Positions 16,843 through 25,554 are shown, counted from the first letter of the stretch. The stretch: DNA of 26,935 nt from an uncultured Muribaculaceae bacterium (GCA_910579605.1 CAJTUG010000033.1:1-26935), one strand, 5' to 3'. Made by a program: numbers and translations. Notes: generated by a model from the sequence alone, not told the origin.

Positions 16843-18030
16843 TTATTTGTGATTTATTTTCAAGTATGCCGCCGACCGAAGCATTTCGGCAAGGATTATC
16901 GGCAAAAATGCTGGATTGGCCGATTGTGGCAACCAATACCAACAAACTAATAACACAAATAACGCTACAAAGTTAATAAATTGATAGCATAAAACCACAT
17001 TCTTGCCTTTTTTTAACCAAATAAATACAGTAGGGATAAAGCATAATGGGTTGATCCATACATAAAGCCAATTAGGAGAAGTAGCCTCGTGGACAGAAAC
17101 GAAAATGAGGAATGTGAGAAGACAGCCTGTGAGGCCCAGAATTCCGAAGAATAATGCGTCAAACCACTTGCTTGTGCGTCGACGGTGTAAATCGTAAATC
17201 GTAAGCCCAATAACTACGAGAAAAAAAATCCAGAAAACACCCATAGGAGATGCAAGGAATGGTGTCGGAGAGTCTATTGCCGCATCGGGGGCTACATCAT
17301 TGAGTACTATAGTCTTAGATACTACAGGTTTATCTCCTGCTTTGGCAAGCGGGAGCATGCGGTCGAGCTCTGCCGGCGCAAAAGTGGCTTGTCGTCGGTC
17401 TATAGTGAAATCTATACCGCTTCCCAAGGCAAGGTCTATTCCGAATTGATACCACGGATAGTTTCGGTGGTAATGCCTCATTATATTTCTGAAAGTCAAA
17501 GGTATATAGCTATTGGCTTCCATGGGAGCAGGAGGCAGGAAGATACTGTCGCCGAGAGCTGTCTCTACGGCTCTGAGCGGACGTGTAGCGCAGTTGTCGT
17601 AGACGTAGTTGTAGCGGTAGGTGCGATTTTGCGGTAAAATATTTGTTTCAAGAGCGGTAACTAACCTTTTGGTCTGTTCTGCCGATAATTCAAGCTCGTG
17701 AGCTACTAAACGCCGTCCTTCGGCTTTGTATAGGTTTAGAAACGGTACGAGTGGTTGAGGGGCAGCCATATAGTCGGTTTCGCCTTTCACAAACCGAAAC
17801 ACAAAATTAGGTGCATTGAAATCGAAAACTCCGAAATTGAAAGCCACCTCTCTTCCGTCGGGATAGAAGACTGCTATGGCGGAATGCCCTTCCAATTGGT
17901 ATATGTCGCTTCCGGGATAGGCATTGACAAACCATACTGTGGTATCTGCCGATGCGGTATTTTGCCTGCCCCATGCTATGGTAAAAAAGACGACAGCAGC
18001 CAGAAAAAGTGCTATTATGCGCTTTGTCAT
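16843..18030 (-). CDS. DUF4105 membrane protein, candidate lipoprotein N-acyltransferase (Lnb-like)
   Basis: This 395-residue protein starts at an ATG whose four bases ATGA overlap the queE stop; the longer upstream frame is only the queE shadow. A signal peptide or anchor covers 1-25. The periplasmic domain follows to about 260, and about five membrane helices fill 263-390. The DUF4105 hallmarks are EGHSAIAV with H49, FNFGVFDFNAPNF, and YNYVYDNCATR with C147. A His before a Cys is the permuted papain-like order of LRAT/NlpC-type enzymes, which suits acyl transfer. From memory, a DUF4105 protein of Bacteroides was identified as Lnb, the enzyme that adds the third acyl chain to lipoproteins; I cannot verify that this is the ortholog. 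Substrates such as GldH lie in the same gene series. Confidence 0.85.
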   Translation of the reverse strand: MTKRIIALFLAAVVFFTIAWGRQNTASADTTVWFVNAYPGSDIYQLEGHSAIAVFYPDGREVAFNFGVFDFNAPNFVFRFVKGETDYMAAPQPLVPFLNLYKAEGRRLVAHELELSAEQTKRLVTALETNILPQNRTYRYNYVYDNCATRPLRAVETALGDSIFLPPAPMEANSYIPLTFRNIMRHYHRNYPWYQFGIDLALGSGIDFTIDRRQATFAPAELDRMLPLAKAGDKPVVSKTIVLNDVAPDAAIDSPTPFLASPMGVFWIFFLVVIGLTIYDLHRRRTSKWFDALFFGILGLTGCLLTFLIFVSVHEATSPNWLYVWINPLCFIPTVFIWLKKGKNVVLCYQFINFVALFVLLVCWYWLPQSANPAFLPIILAEMLRSAAYLKINHK

Positions 18031-18578
18031 CTTATATCCAATAGTTTGTGAGTCTGGAGCGAGAGCCTCCAATGAGGGTGTTCCATTGCGTATTTTATTG
18101 TTTGTGCAACGTTCCTGCCGGAGCATGGCTGCAAAAACAGGTGTTTAGCGCTGAAATGCGAGGCTATTTCTTCTACGTCTTGACCTTGGTATACTATTTT
18201 AAGCTCGTCTACACGGTCTATTCCCCAGGGACGGTCTTTTGGTGAGCATGTCACCCAATCTATGCCTTCTGGCACAGGCAAAGTGCCGTTGGTCTCTATC
18301 TGGATAAAAAATCCGCGCTCTTTCAATTTAGTCACGAGAGATGTATCGAGTTGCAATAAGGGCTCTCCGCCGGTGCAGATTATGTGGCGGGCAGGATATG
18401 CCGCGCATTCGTCTACTATTTCTTCGCATGTGAGGCTTCGGCCGCTTCCATGGTCGGTATCGCAGAAGTCGCAATGTCTGTTGCAGCCAGAAAAACGGAG
18501 GAATACAGCCGGAGTACCGGTAAAATAGCCTTCGCCTTGGAGAGAGTAGAATATTTCGTTGATATTATATTTTTTCAT
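18027..18578 (-). CDS. queE: 7-carboxy-7-deazaguanine synthase QueE
   Basis: This 183-residue radical SAM enzyme contracts 6-carboxytetrahydropterin to 7-carboxy-7-deazaguanine, the second dedicated step of queuosine synthesis. The start ATG (18576-18578) gives MKKYNINEIFYSLQGEG, the usual family opening; it overlaps the queD end by 14 bases. The cluster motif is CNRHCDFC, with C32, C36 and C39 in the canonical CX3CX2C spacing. CTGGEPLLQ supplies the SAM-binding GGEP motif, and QIETNGT follows. QueE enzymes of this size are the compact form common in Bacteroidota. It lies directly after queD, whose product is its substrate source, and shares four bases with the DUF4105 start. Confidence 0.96.
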   Translation of the reverse strand: MKKYNINEIFYSLQGEGYFTGTPAVFLRFSGCNRHCDFCDTDHGSGRSLTCEEIVDECAAYPARHIICTGGEPLLQLDTSLVTKLKERGFFIQIETNGTLPVPEGIDWVTCSPKDRPWGIDRVDELKIVYQGQDVEEIASHFSAKHLFLQPCSGRNVAQTIKYAMEHPHWRLSLQTHKLLDIR

Positions 18579-18897
18579 ACGATGCTGTGTTGCCTTCACT
18601 TTCCTGTACATCCACACGGTAGCAATTTTCTACATTGTCGCAGATCCAACGTGCTATGTTTTCGGCAGTTGGGTTAAAAGGTAGGACGTCGTTGAGGACC
18701 TTGTGGTCCAGTTCTCCCACTACCAATTCTTTGATGTGGGTGAAATCCGATACCATGCCGTTATGATCCAGTTCTTCGGCACGGCAATGTACGGTTATTA
18801 TCCAGTTGTGCCCGTGCAGCGACGTGCACTTGCTCTCGTAGTCCAGCTCAAGCCTGTGAGCTGCCGATATTTCAAGTCGTTTGCTTACGTAGTACAT
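18565..18897 (-). CDS. queD: 6-carboxytetrahydropterin synthase QueD
   Basis: This 110-residue member of the 6-pyruvoyl-tetrahydropterin synthase family converts dihydroneopterin triphosphate to 6-carboxytetrahydropterin for queuosine. The zinc ligands are H14 (SAAHRL), H28 and H30 (LHGHNW). The catalytic Cys is C24, with D64 and H65 in ELDHKVLND completing the usual triad region. PTAENIARW and the terminal QESEGNTASYE are also typical. The ATG at 18895-18897 directly abuts the TAA of the CCA-adding enzyme gene, and queE overlaps its end, so the three are translated from one message. Confidence 0.96.
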   Translation of the reverse strand: MYYVSKRLEISAAHRLELDYESKCTSLHGHNWIITVHCRAEELDHNGMVSDFTHIKELVVGELDHKVLNDVLPFNPTAENIARWICDNVENCYRVDVQESEGNTASYEKI

Positions 18898-20343
18898 TTA
18901 TTCTTCCCTTTCTTGAGTTTCTAAAGGATTGTAGAGTGGTTCAAATCCGGCTTGGCGACCTATTGAGATAAGATATTCAAATGCCGCCTCGCGGTTGTCT
19001 TCTATTGTGCATTCTTTTATAGCTTCTTTGAGATTCTTTGCAAAAAAGCCTACTTCAGGGCCTTGTTTAAGGCCGAACAATGCCATGATTTCTGTTCCGT
19101 CTACGGGGTTTTTGCGGCATCGCTCAAGGTCTTTGGCATGGGTGGTGCGGAATTTCTCTTCGACTAAGTCGAAATTCTGCAAAAACCGTGCCTTTTTTGC
19201 CTCGTCTTTGCTTGTGATGTCGGCGCGAGCCAAAATCATCAGGTCTTCGAGATCTTCCTCGGCATAGTTTGCAAGACGGCGCACGGCGCTGTCGGTAACG
19301 ACATCTTCCACCAGGGCTATGGGGCGCATGTGCAGTTCAACCAATTTTGCGACATATCTCATTTCGGCTCCGAGAGGGAATTTCATGCGTCGGAAAATGC
19401 TTTTTACCATCTTGGCACCTACGAAATTATGTTGGTGGAATGTCCATCCGCGCTGTGGGTCGTAGTGTTTGGTCACGGGTTTGCCTATATCGTGGAATAG
19501 CGCGGCCCAACGCAGGTAAATTTTGTCGGAACGTTGGGCAACGGCATCAAGCACCTGCATGGTGTGTTTGAAATTGTCTTTGTGTCCGCGTCCGTGTACC
19601 ACATCTATGCCTTTCATCTTTGCCAATTCCGGCAATATTATGGTCAAAAGGCCGCTGTCTAAAAGCAATTGCCATCCTATAGACGGCTTTGGCGATGCCA
19701 TGATTTTAAACAATTCCGTGGCTATACGTTCTGCCGTGATTATCTCTATGCGAGAGGCGTTGCGTCGTATGGCTTCGAATGTTTCGGGGTGTATGTCAAA
19801 TTGCAATTGGGTGGCAAAGCGGATTGCTCGCATCATCCGCAAAGGGTCGTCGCTGAAAGTTATGTCGGGGTCTAAGGGTGTACGGATTATCCTTTTGTCC
19901 ATATCGGAAATGCCGTTGAATTTGTCTATCACATCTCCGAATGTGTCGGCGTTGACGCTTATTGCCAATGCATTGATGGTGAAATCGCGGCGCGACAAGT
20001 CATCGTCTAATGTGCCGTCTTCCACTATAGGGTTTCTGGACTCGCGGTGATAGCTTTCGCGACGTGCGCCTACGAATTCCAATTCTGTTTCGCCTCGTTT
20101 CACCTGAGCGGTGCCATAGTTGCGGTAGACAGCCAAGTGTGTGCCGCGTCCGAGTTTGGTTGCTACTGCTTGTGCCAACTCTATGCCGGAGCCTACTGTG
20201 ACGAAATCTATATCCTTGGAGTGTCGGCCTATTATGAGGTCTCTCACGTAACCGCCGACTACATAGGCTTGTCGGCCCATTTCGTCGGCTGCCTCTCCTA
20301 CGGTGTGAAATATTTTGGAGTTTATTTTTTCTTTTAGATTCAT
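18898..20343 (-). CDS. CCA tRNA nucleotidyltransferase with HD domain
   Basis: This 481-residue class II polymerase adds or repairs the 3' CCA end of tRNA. The head domain shows VVGGYVRDLIIG near residues 28-39 and the metal-binding DIDFV near 44-48. It continues with RRDFTINALAI, then the neck motifs DPLRMMRAIRFATQL and ERIATELFKIM. An HD phosphohydrolase-type domain follows, with ALFHDIGKP near 277. Bacteroidota commonly encode this fusion, which can combine CCA addition with 2',3'-cyclic phosphatase or phosphodiesterase activity. A poly(A) polymerase role is less likely but cannot be excluded by sequence. It lies 21 bases after the M24 peptidase gene and abuts queD. Confidence 0.93.
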   Translation of the reverse strand: MNLKEKINSKIFHTVGEAADEMGRQAYVVGGYVRDLIIGRHSKDIDFVTVGSGIELAQAVATKLGRGTHLAVYRNYGTAQVKRGETELEFVGARRESYHRESRNPIVEDGTLDDDLSRRDFTINALAISVNADTFGDVIDKFNGISDMDKRIIRTPLDPDITFSDDPLRMMRAIRFATQLQFDIHPETFEAIRRNASRIEIITAERIATELFKIMASPKPSIGWQLLLDSGLLTIILPELAKMKGIDVVHGRGHKDNFKHTMQVLDAVAQRSDKIYLRWAALFHDIGKPVTKHYDPQRGWTFHQHNFVGAKMVKSIFRRMKFPLGAEMRYVAKLVELHMRPIALVEDVVTDSAVRRLANYAEEDLEDLMILARADITSKDEAKKARFLQNFDLVEEKFRTTHAKDLERCRKNPVDGTEIMALFGLKQGPEVGFFAKNLKEAIKECTIEDNREAAFEYLISIGRQAGFEPLYNPLETQEREE

Positions 20344-20364
20344 AGAAAAACAGGGCTGTCGCTT

Positions 20365-21561
20365 TTAGTCGAGGCTGACAATGTCTTCTGGTGCGAGGGT
20401 AATTTTTTCGCCTCCGTCGGCTTTGACTATGTAGGTGTTTTCCACACCTATCGCCCCCAGTCCGGGAACGACAAATTTTGGTTCTACGGCAATGACGTTG
20501 CCTTCTTGTATTATGTCTTTGGAGCGAGGAGCCAGAACGGGCAATTCGTTGATTTCTATCCCTACCCCGTGGCCAACGAATCCGGCATGGTATCGGTGCC
20601 CCATGAAGAATCGTTCATATCCGGCTTCTTTTGCCATTTCTGCGGCTCGGTTATACAATTGCGAAGCCGGGGTGCCGGGAATCATCATTTTGGCTAATTC
20701 GGCGCATATGGCGGCTGAGAGAGCATTGAGTTTCTGAGCTTCCGAAGACGGTTCCCCTGCGCAGAAACAACGTGTCATATCTGTCATGTAACCGGTATAG
20801 TTGCCGTTTATATCCACCATCACCGGCATGTCGGGTTTGATTATCGAGCCGTTTGCTCCTACAGGCAGAGACGGATCCATACCTTCTCCGCCCATGGCGA
20901 AATCGTAGGGCGAGGGCGTGTCTCCGTTTTCGCCTGTGAGAATATTGCCCATAAACAGTTCCATGTCGTTGCCTGCCACTCTGAATTGTCCTAAACAGCC
21001 GTCGAGGCGCGAGGCTCGTTCTATTTCTATCTGCAGTTCTATATCTCTCATTCCCTCGCGGTAGAGGTGAGGTATGGTGGTATATACATGTGTCTGTTTT
21101 AATCCCGACATTTTTAGCATATCCTGCTCTACGGCAGTCTTGACAGCCCTTGCCTTGCGCAATGCCCCGGATACGTTTGCCGACGGTTTGTCGCCCCCTA
21201 TGGCTTTTGCAAGACGGCAAATTTCGGAGTATGATGCCGAATCAAACTCTAAAGCAGCATCGTTGGCTAATCCGAGTTTAGCAATATGGGCAGCCATGTC
21301 TTCCGGTTTACGTATAGATATATATTCGCCTTCGAGATGGAGCGGGCGGCGCAGGAAATAAATCAGGCTGTCTGATTTTGCGCTTATGTAGATATACCCC
21401 CTGAAGACTCTGCCGGTGAGGTAATATATGTTCACGTTGGAGCTTATGAGAGCGCTTCCTATGCCCTGGTTTGCCATTTCGGCCAAGAGGCGGTCTACTC
21501 TCAGTTGCTGTTCTTCTTTGCCAAGGAGGTTTATTTGGTTGGATTGCTTGTTGCCTTTCAT
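20365..21561 (-). CDS. M24 family metallopeptidase (Xaa-Pro aminopeptidase-like)
   Basis: This 398-residue enzyme has a creatinase-type N-terminal domain (about 15-150) followed by a pita-bread catalytic domain. Two-metal ligands are visible: the two Asp in VDINGNYTGYMTDMTR (about 237 and 248), the His in GHGVGIEINELP, the Glu of AVEPKF and the Glu of GVENTY. It probably removes an N-terminal residue before proline in the cytosol, since no signal peptide is present. The ATG overlaps the stop of the HAD gene as ATGA, so it is translationally coupled to it. Other M24 activities (prolidase, creatinase-like) cannot be separated by sequence alone. Confidence 0.9.
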   Translation of the reverse strand: MKGNKQSNQINLLGKEEQQLRVDRLLAEMANQGIGSALISSNVNIYYLTGRVFRGYIYISAKSDSLIYFLRRPLHLEGEYISIRKPEDMAAHIAKLGLANDAALEFDSASYSEICRLAKAIGGDKPSANVSGALRKARAVKTAVEQDMLKMSGLKQTHVYTTIPHLYREGMRDIELQIEIERASRLDGCLGQFRVAGNDMELFMGNILTGENGDTPSPYDFAMGGEGMDPSLPVGANGSIIKPDMPVMVDINGNYTGYMTDMTRCFCAGEPSSEAQKLNALSAAICAELAKMMIPGTPASQLYNRAAEMAKEAGYERFFMGHRYHAGFVGHGVGIEINELPVLAPRSKDIIQEGNVIAVEPKFVVPGLGAIGVENTYIVKADGGEKITLAPEDIVSLD

Positions 21562-22181
21562 TTCAATAGGTCGTTAAAACTTTTCAAAATATATTCCGCC
21601 CCTTCCAGGTCGTGTCCGAAGCCATAGCTTGCCCACGCGAAGGGCAAACCGGCGGCGTGGGTAGAACGCATGTCGCCGGCAGTGTCGCCAACATAGACAG
21701 GATGCTTTAAGTTATAACGTTCTACGAGGGTACGAATGTTCACGTCTTTCTCTTGGCCGTTGTCGCCAAAAGAAACCCAATCGGTGAAATAAGGCTCAAG
21801 TCCTGTGTAGCGCAAGAAATTTGGCAGGCCGCTTTTCTGGCAGTTGCTCACCATGAATAGTTTAGCCCCGTTGCGGTGAAGCTCTCGTATGGTATCTGCT
21901 ACCCCGGGATAGAGTGTTCCTCCGAGATGTGGCATCATTGAGATTTCGTTTTCCTGAAGCTTTTCCATGAAAAATTCAGGGACGTCGTTGCCAATGAGTT
22001 CCCGCTCTATCTCTGTGAGAGGTTTGCCCATGAGCTGTTCCAGTCGAGGACGTGTTACCGGAACGCAGCCTTCGAGGCCGCAGTCGGCAATGGTCTGGTT
22101 CCATACCCGGCAATAGCTGTCTACGGCATCCCATAGAGTGCCGTCCATGTCGAAAATGTAGCTGTCGAAATTATTGCTCAT
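21558..22181 (-). CDS. HAD family hydrolase (phosphatase)
   Basis: This 207-residue haloacid-dehalogenase-type phosphatase resembles phosphoglycolate phosphatase or beta-phosphoglucomutase. Motif I is FDMDGTLWD, with nucleophile D11 and acid D13. A helical cap follows (about 20-85). Motif II is MVSNC, motif III the Lys in GQEKDVNI, and motif IV YVGDTAGDM. The substrate cannot be read from the sequence; a small sugar phosphate or phosphoglycolate is usual for this cap type. The ATG overlaps the gldH end by 11 bases and its stop overlaps the M24 start, showing tight coupling. Confidence 0.92.
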   Translation of the reverse strand: MSNNFDSYIFDMDGTLWDAVDSYCRVWNQTIADCGLEGCVPVTRPRLEQLMGKPLTEIERELIGNDVPEFFMEKLQENEISMMPHLGGTLYPGVADTIRELHRNGAKLFMVSNCQKSGLPNFLRYTGLEPYFTDWVSFGDNGQEKDVNIRTLVERYNLKHPVYVGDTAGDMRSTHAAGLPFAWASYGFGHDLEGAEYILKSFNDLLK

Positions 22182-22683
22182 TATCGGGATAATATATTAA
22201 ACCTGCCTGTTCGATTCCGTCTAATCTGTCCAGGCGCATTATGTGTCTTATTTTCAAAGGCATTTTGCGGCGTATAGTGAACGAGGGGTAAAGAGTGTCG
22301 GTTTTTTCTACAGCCGCCCCCAAAGAGCGTCCTATCCATGCTCCGGCAGGGTCTGCCAAAGAGATATCGAAAGTATCGGTAACGGCCACAGAATCATTTA
22401 GCGGATAACTCAACTCAAGCCATAGATTGCTGTAGGCATAATTTTGCGAGTGCTTGATAACCAATACCAATGGGCCTCCCGATGCAATGCTGTCGCGCAA
22501 GGTGTCCACGTCCATCTCAAGCGTGTTGGTGTAGTCCCATTCGGCTCCGGGAATCGTAACGAAGCGGCTATAATAATTATCGTCGCCGTTTCCGTGATAC
22601 CCGTTGATTGAGCATGAAGCCACGGCTATGCATATAGCCATGGCTGTAAAGATTATTTTAGACGTTTTTCCCTTTGTTTTCAT
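22171..22683 (-). CDS. gldH: GldH-like lipoprotein
   Basis: This 170-residue lipoprotein's true start is the ATG at 22681-22683; the longer frame upstream is the shadow of the preceding gene. The signal peptide ends in a lipobox VASC with the lipidated Cys at residue 24. The mature region contains FVTIPGAEWDYTNTLEMDVD, LVLVIKHSQNYAYSNLWLEL and GAWIGRSLGA, patterns of the gliding-motility lipoprotein GldH family. GldH is needed for gliding in Flavobacterium but is kept by non-motile Bacteroidales, where its role is not defined. The start overlaps the end of the PSP1 gene by 26 bases. No other gliding or type IX secretion gene is visible here. Confidence 0.85.
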   Translation of the reverse strand: MKTKGKTSKIIFTAMAICIAVASCSINGYHGNGDDNYYSRFVTIPGAEWDYTNTLEMDVDTLRDSIASGGPLVLVIKHSQNYAYSNLWLELSYPLNDSVAVTDTFDISLADPAGAWIGRSLGAAVEKTDTLYPSFTIRRKMPLKIRHIMRLDRLDGIEQAGLIYYPDNEQ

Positions 22684-23950
22684 TTTCGCCTTGTGGCTGT
22701 TGCGGCCCGTTGCTTTTGTTTTTTTTCCGAGGTTTCGGGCGTTTGTTTTTGGCTTGTTCGCCGTCTTGTCCTTGTCGTTGTTGAGGCGGCTGAGGCGATG
22801 TTTTCGGCTCTCCTCCGTTCTCGCCCTTGGCATCGGATTTGCCTTCCGGTTTTCCTTTGCGCTTTTTTTTCTTCTTTTTGTCAAAGCGTGTAAGGTCGTC
22901 GTCTCCGAGAATATCTCCGAATTCGGCCTTGCGTTTTGGTTTAGCGTCGGTTTCGGGCAAGAGGCTCAGAGGTTTTTCTCCTGCTTTGTTAAGTTCTATG
23001 ATTTCAAATACCCGTTCTGCAGGCAAAACAACTAAGTTTGCCGCAAAGCTCTTGTCGGTAGAATATGTTACTGTGCGGTTGAAGATATCCGATTTGAAAT
23101 GGAAATATGTGGCATCGGCAGTTTCAAGGCGTACATCTCTCGGGGGCATACGTCGCGAGGCTTCCACATATGCGTCGACCTCAAAATTGAGGCAGCATTT
23201 TAGTTTGGCGCATTGGCCTGCCAGTTTCTGCGGATTCAAGGATATGTCTTGATATCTGGCGGCACTCGTGGCCACAGACACGAAATTGGTCATCCACAAG
23301 GAGCAGCACAGCGGTCGGCCACAAGGACCGATGCCTCCTATTCGCCCTGCTTCCTGCCTTGCGCCTATCTGCTTCATTTCTATCCTCACTTTAAACGCTT
23401 CGGCAAGGATTTTTATGAGTTGGCGGAAATCCACTCGTTCGTCGGCTATATAGTAGAATATGGCTTTGTTTCCGTCGCCTTGGTACTCCACGTCGCCTAT
23501 TTTCATGTTGAGCTTGAGGTCTTCGGCAATTTTGCGGGCACGTATCATCGTGTCGTGTTCGCGGGCTTTTGCTTCCTCGAATTTCTCGATATCGGCAGGC
23601 TTGGCTTTTCGGAATACGCGGCGTATCTCGGCATTGTCTTTGCCTCTGTTTGCCTTGCGCATACGCAGCTCGGCAAGAACACCGGTAAGTGTTACCGTGC
23701 CTATATCGTGGCCCGGCGACGCTTCTACTGCCACGAGGTCGCCTTTCTCCAAAGGCAAGTGGGTGCTGTTGCGGTAGTATCCTTTGCGAGTGTTCTTGAA
23801 TTGGATTTCAACATATTCGCTTTCGGCATATCCTCCGGGGATATCGTCGAGATAATTGAAGCTGTTGAGTTTGCCGCGGCGGTAATCTGTGCGAGGGGAA
23901 TGTTTTTCCTTTGGCTGTTCCCCTTCGGGTTTTATAGTGTCTTCGCTCAT
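22658..23950 (-). CDS. PSP1/RicT (YaaT) family protein
   Basis: This is a 430-residue protein. The PSP1 core lies at about 40-310, with the conserved cysteine pairs GPCGRPLCCSLW and QCAKLKCCLNFE, which in Bacillus RicT take part in iron-sulfur cluster binding. The core also has DVEYQGDGNKAIFYY and RVDFRQLIK. The C-terminal 100 residues are low-complexity Lys/Pro/Gln/Glu, suggestive of nucleic-acid or protein contact. In Bacillus, RicT joins RicA and RicF in a complex that directs RNase Y cleavage. Here the gene lies 65 bases after rny on the same strand, which supports a functional link. Its end overlaps the gldH start by 26 bases. RicA and RicF are not seen in the window. Confidence 0.9.
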   Translation of the reverse strand: MSEDTIKPEGEQPKEKHSPRTDYRRGKLNSFNYLDDIPGGYAESEYVEIQFKNTRKGYYRNSTHLPLEKGDLVAVEASPGHDIGTVTLTGVLAELRMRKANRGKDNAEIRRVFRKAKPADIEKFEEAKAREHDTMIRARKIAEDLKLNMKIGDVEYQGDGNKAIFYYIADERVDFRQLIKILAEAFKVRIEMKQIGARQEAGRIGGIGPCGRPLCCSLWMTNFVSVATSAARYQDISLNPQKLAGQCAKLKCCLNFEVDAYVEASRRMPPRDVRLETADATYFHFKSDIFNRTVTYSTDKSFAANLVVLPAERVFEIIELNKAGEKPLSLLPETDAKPKRKAEFGDILGDDDLTRFDKKKKKKRKGKPEGKSDAKGENGGEPKTSPQPPQQRQGQDGEQAKNKRPKPRKKNKSNGPQQPQGENENKGKNV

Positions 23951-23969
23951 AATCGTTTTGTGATTTTAC

Positions 23970-24008
23970 CTCCGTGGCATTGCGGTGGAAGCCGCAGGAG
24001 CCACGGAG
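23970..24008 (-). other. Intercistronic hairpin between rny and ricT-like gene
   Basis: A perfect 9-bp stem (23970-23978 with 24000-24008) encloses a second 5-bp stem (23981-23985 with 23992-23996). No T run follows on the minus strand, so it does not look like a terminator. It could be an mRNA processing or stability element; this is inference. Confidence 0.55.
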
Positions 24009-24015
24009 CAGTTGA

Positions 24016-25554
24016 TTATTTTGCGAAGCTTACCGAACGTGTTTCGCGGATAACGGTAATTTTCACTTGGCCGGGGTAGGTCATCTCGTCTTGGATGCGA
24101 CGGGCTATTTCGCCGGAGAGTTTTTCGGTTTCTGCATCGTCGATTTTTTCGGCGCCTACTATCACGCGCAACTCGCGGCCGGCCTGTATGGCATAAGTTT
24201 TGACCACACCGGGATAAGACAGGGCAAGCTGTTCAAGGTCGTTGAGGCGTTTGATATATGCTTCCACGATTTCGCGACGTGCTCCTGGACGTGCACCGGA
24301 AATAGCGTCGCAGACCTGTACGATAGGAGCTAAGAGAGATGTCTGTTCTATTTCGTCGTGGTGAGCGCCAATAGCATTGCAGATTTCGGGTTTCTCTTTG
24401 TATTTTTCGGCCAATTTCATGCCAAGGAGTGCGTGTGGCAATTCTGGCTCTTCATCGGGCACTTTACCTATGTCGTGGAGTAGGCCGGCACGACGGGCTT
24501 TTTTAGGATTAAGCCCGAGTTCCGATGCCATTACGGCACAGAGATTTGCTGTTTCGCGTGAGTGCTGCAAGAGGTTTTGGCCGTAGCTTGAGCGGTATTT
24601 CATTTTTCCGACAAGGCGTATAAGTTCGGGATGCAGGCCGTGGATACCCAAGTCTATGCAAGTACGTTGGCCTGTTTCAATGATTTCTTGCTCGATCTGG
24701 CGTTTTACTTTAGCAACAACTTCCTCTATTCGTGCCGGGTGTATTCGGCCGTCGGCTACAAGTTGGTGCAGAGCCAGGCGGGCTATTTCGCGGCGCACCG
24801 GATCAAAACCTGATAACACTATGGCTTCGGGGGTATCGTCGACTATGATTTCTATGCCTGTAGCAGCTTCCAAGGCACGTATATTTCGTCCTTCGCGGCC
24901 TATGATGCGACCCTTTATCTCGTCGGAATCAATGTGGAATACCGTAACAGAGTTTTCTATGGCCGTCTCTGTGGCAACACGTTGTATAGACTGCACCACT
25001 ATGCGTTTTGCTTCTTTGTTTGCAGTCATTTTGGCGTCGTCCATTATATCGTTGATATAGGAAGCCGCTGCGGTTTTAGCCTCGTCTTTGAGGTTTTCTA
25101 TAAGTTTTTCCCTTGCTTCGTCTGATGATAATCCGGAGATGTGTTCAAGCAATCCGCGAGCCTGCTGGTGGAGGTCGTCGAGTTCTGTTTGGCGGATATT
25201 GAGGTTGCTTTGAAGGGCTTCGAGGTTTTTGCGTTCGGCTTCGAGCTCGTTGCGGGAGCGTTGGTTTTCGCTCTGCTGTTGGTTGAGCTGCAGCTCGCGC
25301 TGTTTCATTTTTGCTTCGGCCGATTGCATCTTAGATTGGCGTTGGGCGGCTTGACGGTCGGCTTCGGATGTGATTTTGAGGGCTTCTTCGCGCCCTTCCA
25401 TAATTTTAGCCTGTTTGAGAGTCTCGGCCTCATGCTCGGCTTCGGTGATGATTAGTTTTGCCCTGGAAGAGGCCATTTTTCGTTGCAGCACTACGGCAAC
25501 GCAGAAGCCCAAGGCGGCAGCTATAACGGCTATGGCAATGTAGATTAAAAGCAT
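24016..25554 (-). CDS. rny: Ribonuclease Y
   Basis: This 512-residue membrane-anchored endoribonuclease starts mRNA decay. An N-terminal membrane helix (2-23) is followed by a long Gln/Glu/Arg-rich coiled coil (about 30-200). The KH domain carries GRIIGREGRNIR at 215-226. The HD domain carries the catalytic pair H360-D361 in GLLHDIGK and the later GAHHDEIE at 396-403. The length is normal for the family. The ATG at 25552-25554 comes only 23 bases after the T run of the upstream structured RNA, so transcription must read through or start inside that RNA. A RicT-like gene follows. Confidence 0.97.
   Translation of the reverse strand: MLLIYIAIAVIAAALGFCVAVVLQRKMASSRAKLIITEAEHEAETLKQAKIMEGREEALKITSEADRQAAQRQSKMQSAEAKMKQRELQLNQQQSENQRSRNELEAERKNLEALQSNLNIRQTELDDLHQQARGLLEHISGLSSDEAREKLIENLKDEAKTAAASYINDIMDDAKMTANKEAKRIVVQSIQRVATETAIENSVTVFHIDSDEIKGRIIGREGRNIRALEAATGIEIIVDDTPEAIVLSGFDPVRREIARLALHQLVADGRIHPARIEEVVAKVKRQIEQEIIETGQRTCIDLGIHGLHPELIRLVGKMKYRSSYGQNLLQHSRETANLCAVMASELGLNPKKARRAGLLHDIGKVPDEEPELPHALLGMKLAEKYKEKPEICNAIGAHHDEIEQTSLLAPIVQVCDAISGARPGARREIVEAYIKRLNDLEQLALSYPGVVKTYAIQAGRELRVIVGAEKIDDAETEKLSGEIARRIQDEMTYPGQVKITVIRETRSVSFAK

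Noticed and set aside
22171..22683. gldH as a sign of a gliding or type IX secretion locus
   Set aside because: No other gld, spr or por gene is visible, and GldH is retained in non-motile Bacteroidales.
22171..22884. Longer gldH start adding a basic N-terminal region
   Set aside because: The added 67 residues are the out-of-frame shadow of the Lys-rich PSP1 tail; the ATG at 22683 gives a normal lipoprotein signal peptide.
23213..24079. 288-residue plus-strand open frame opposite the PSP1/RicT-like gene
   Set aside because: It overlaps a conserved gene on the other strand and looks like a shadow frame, with no recognisable domain.
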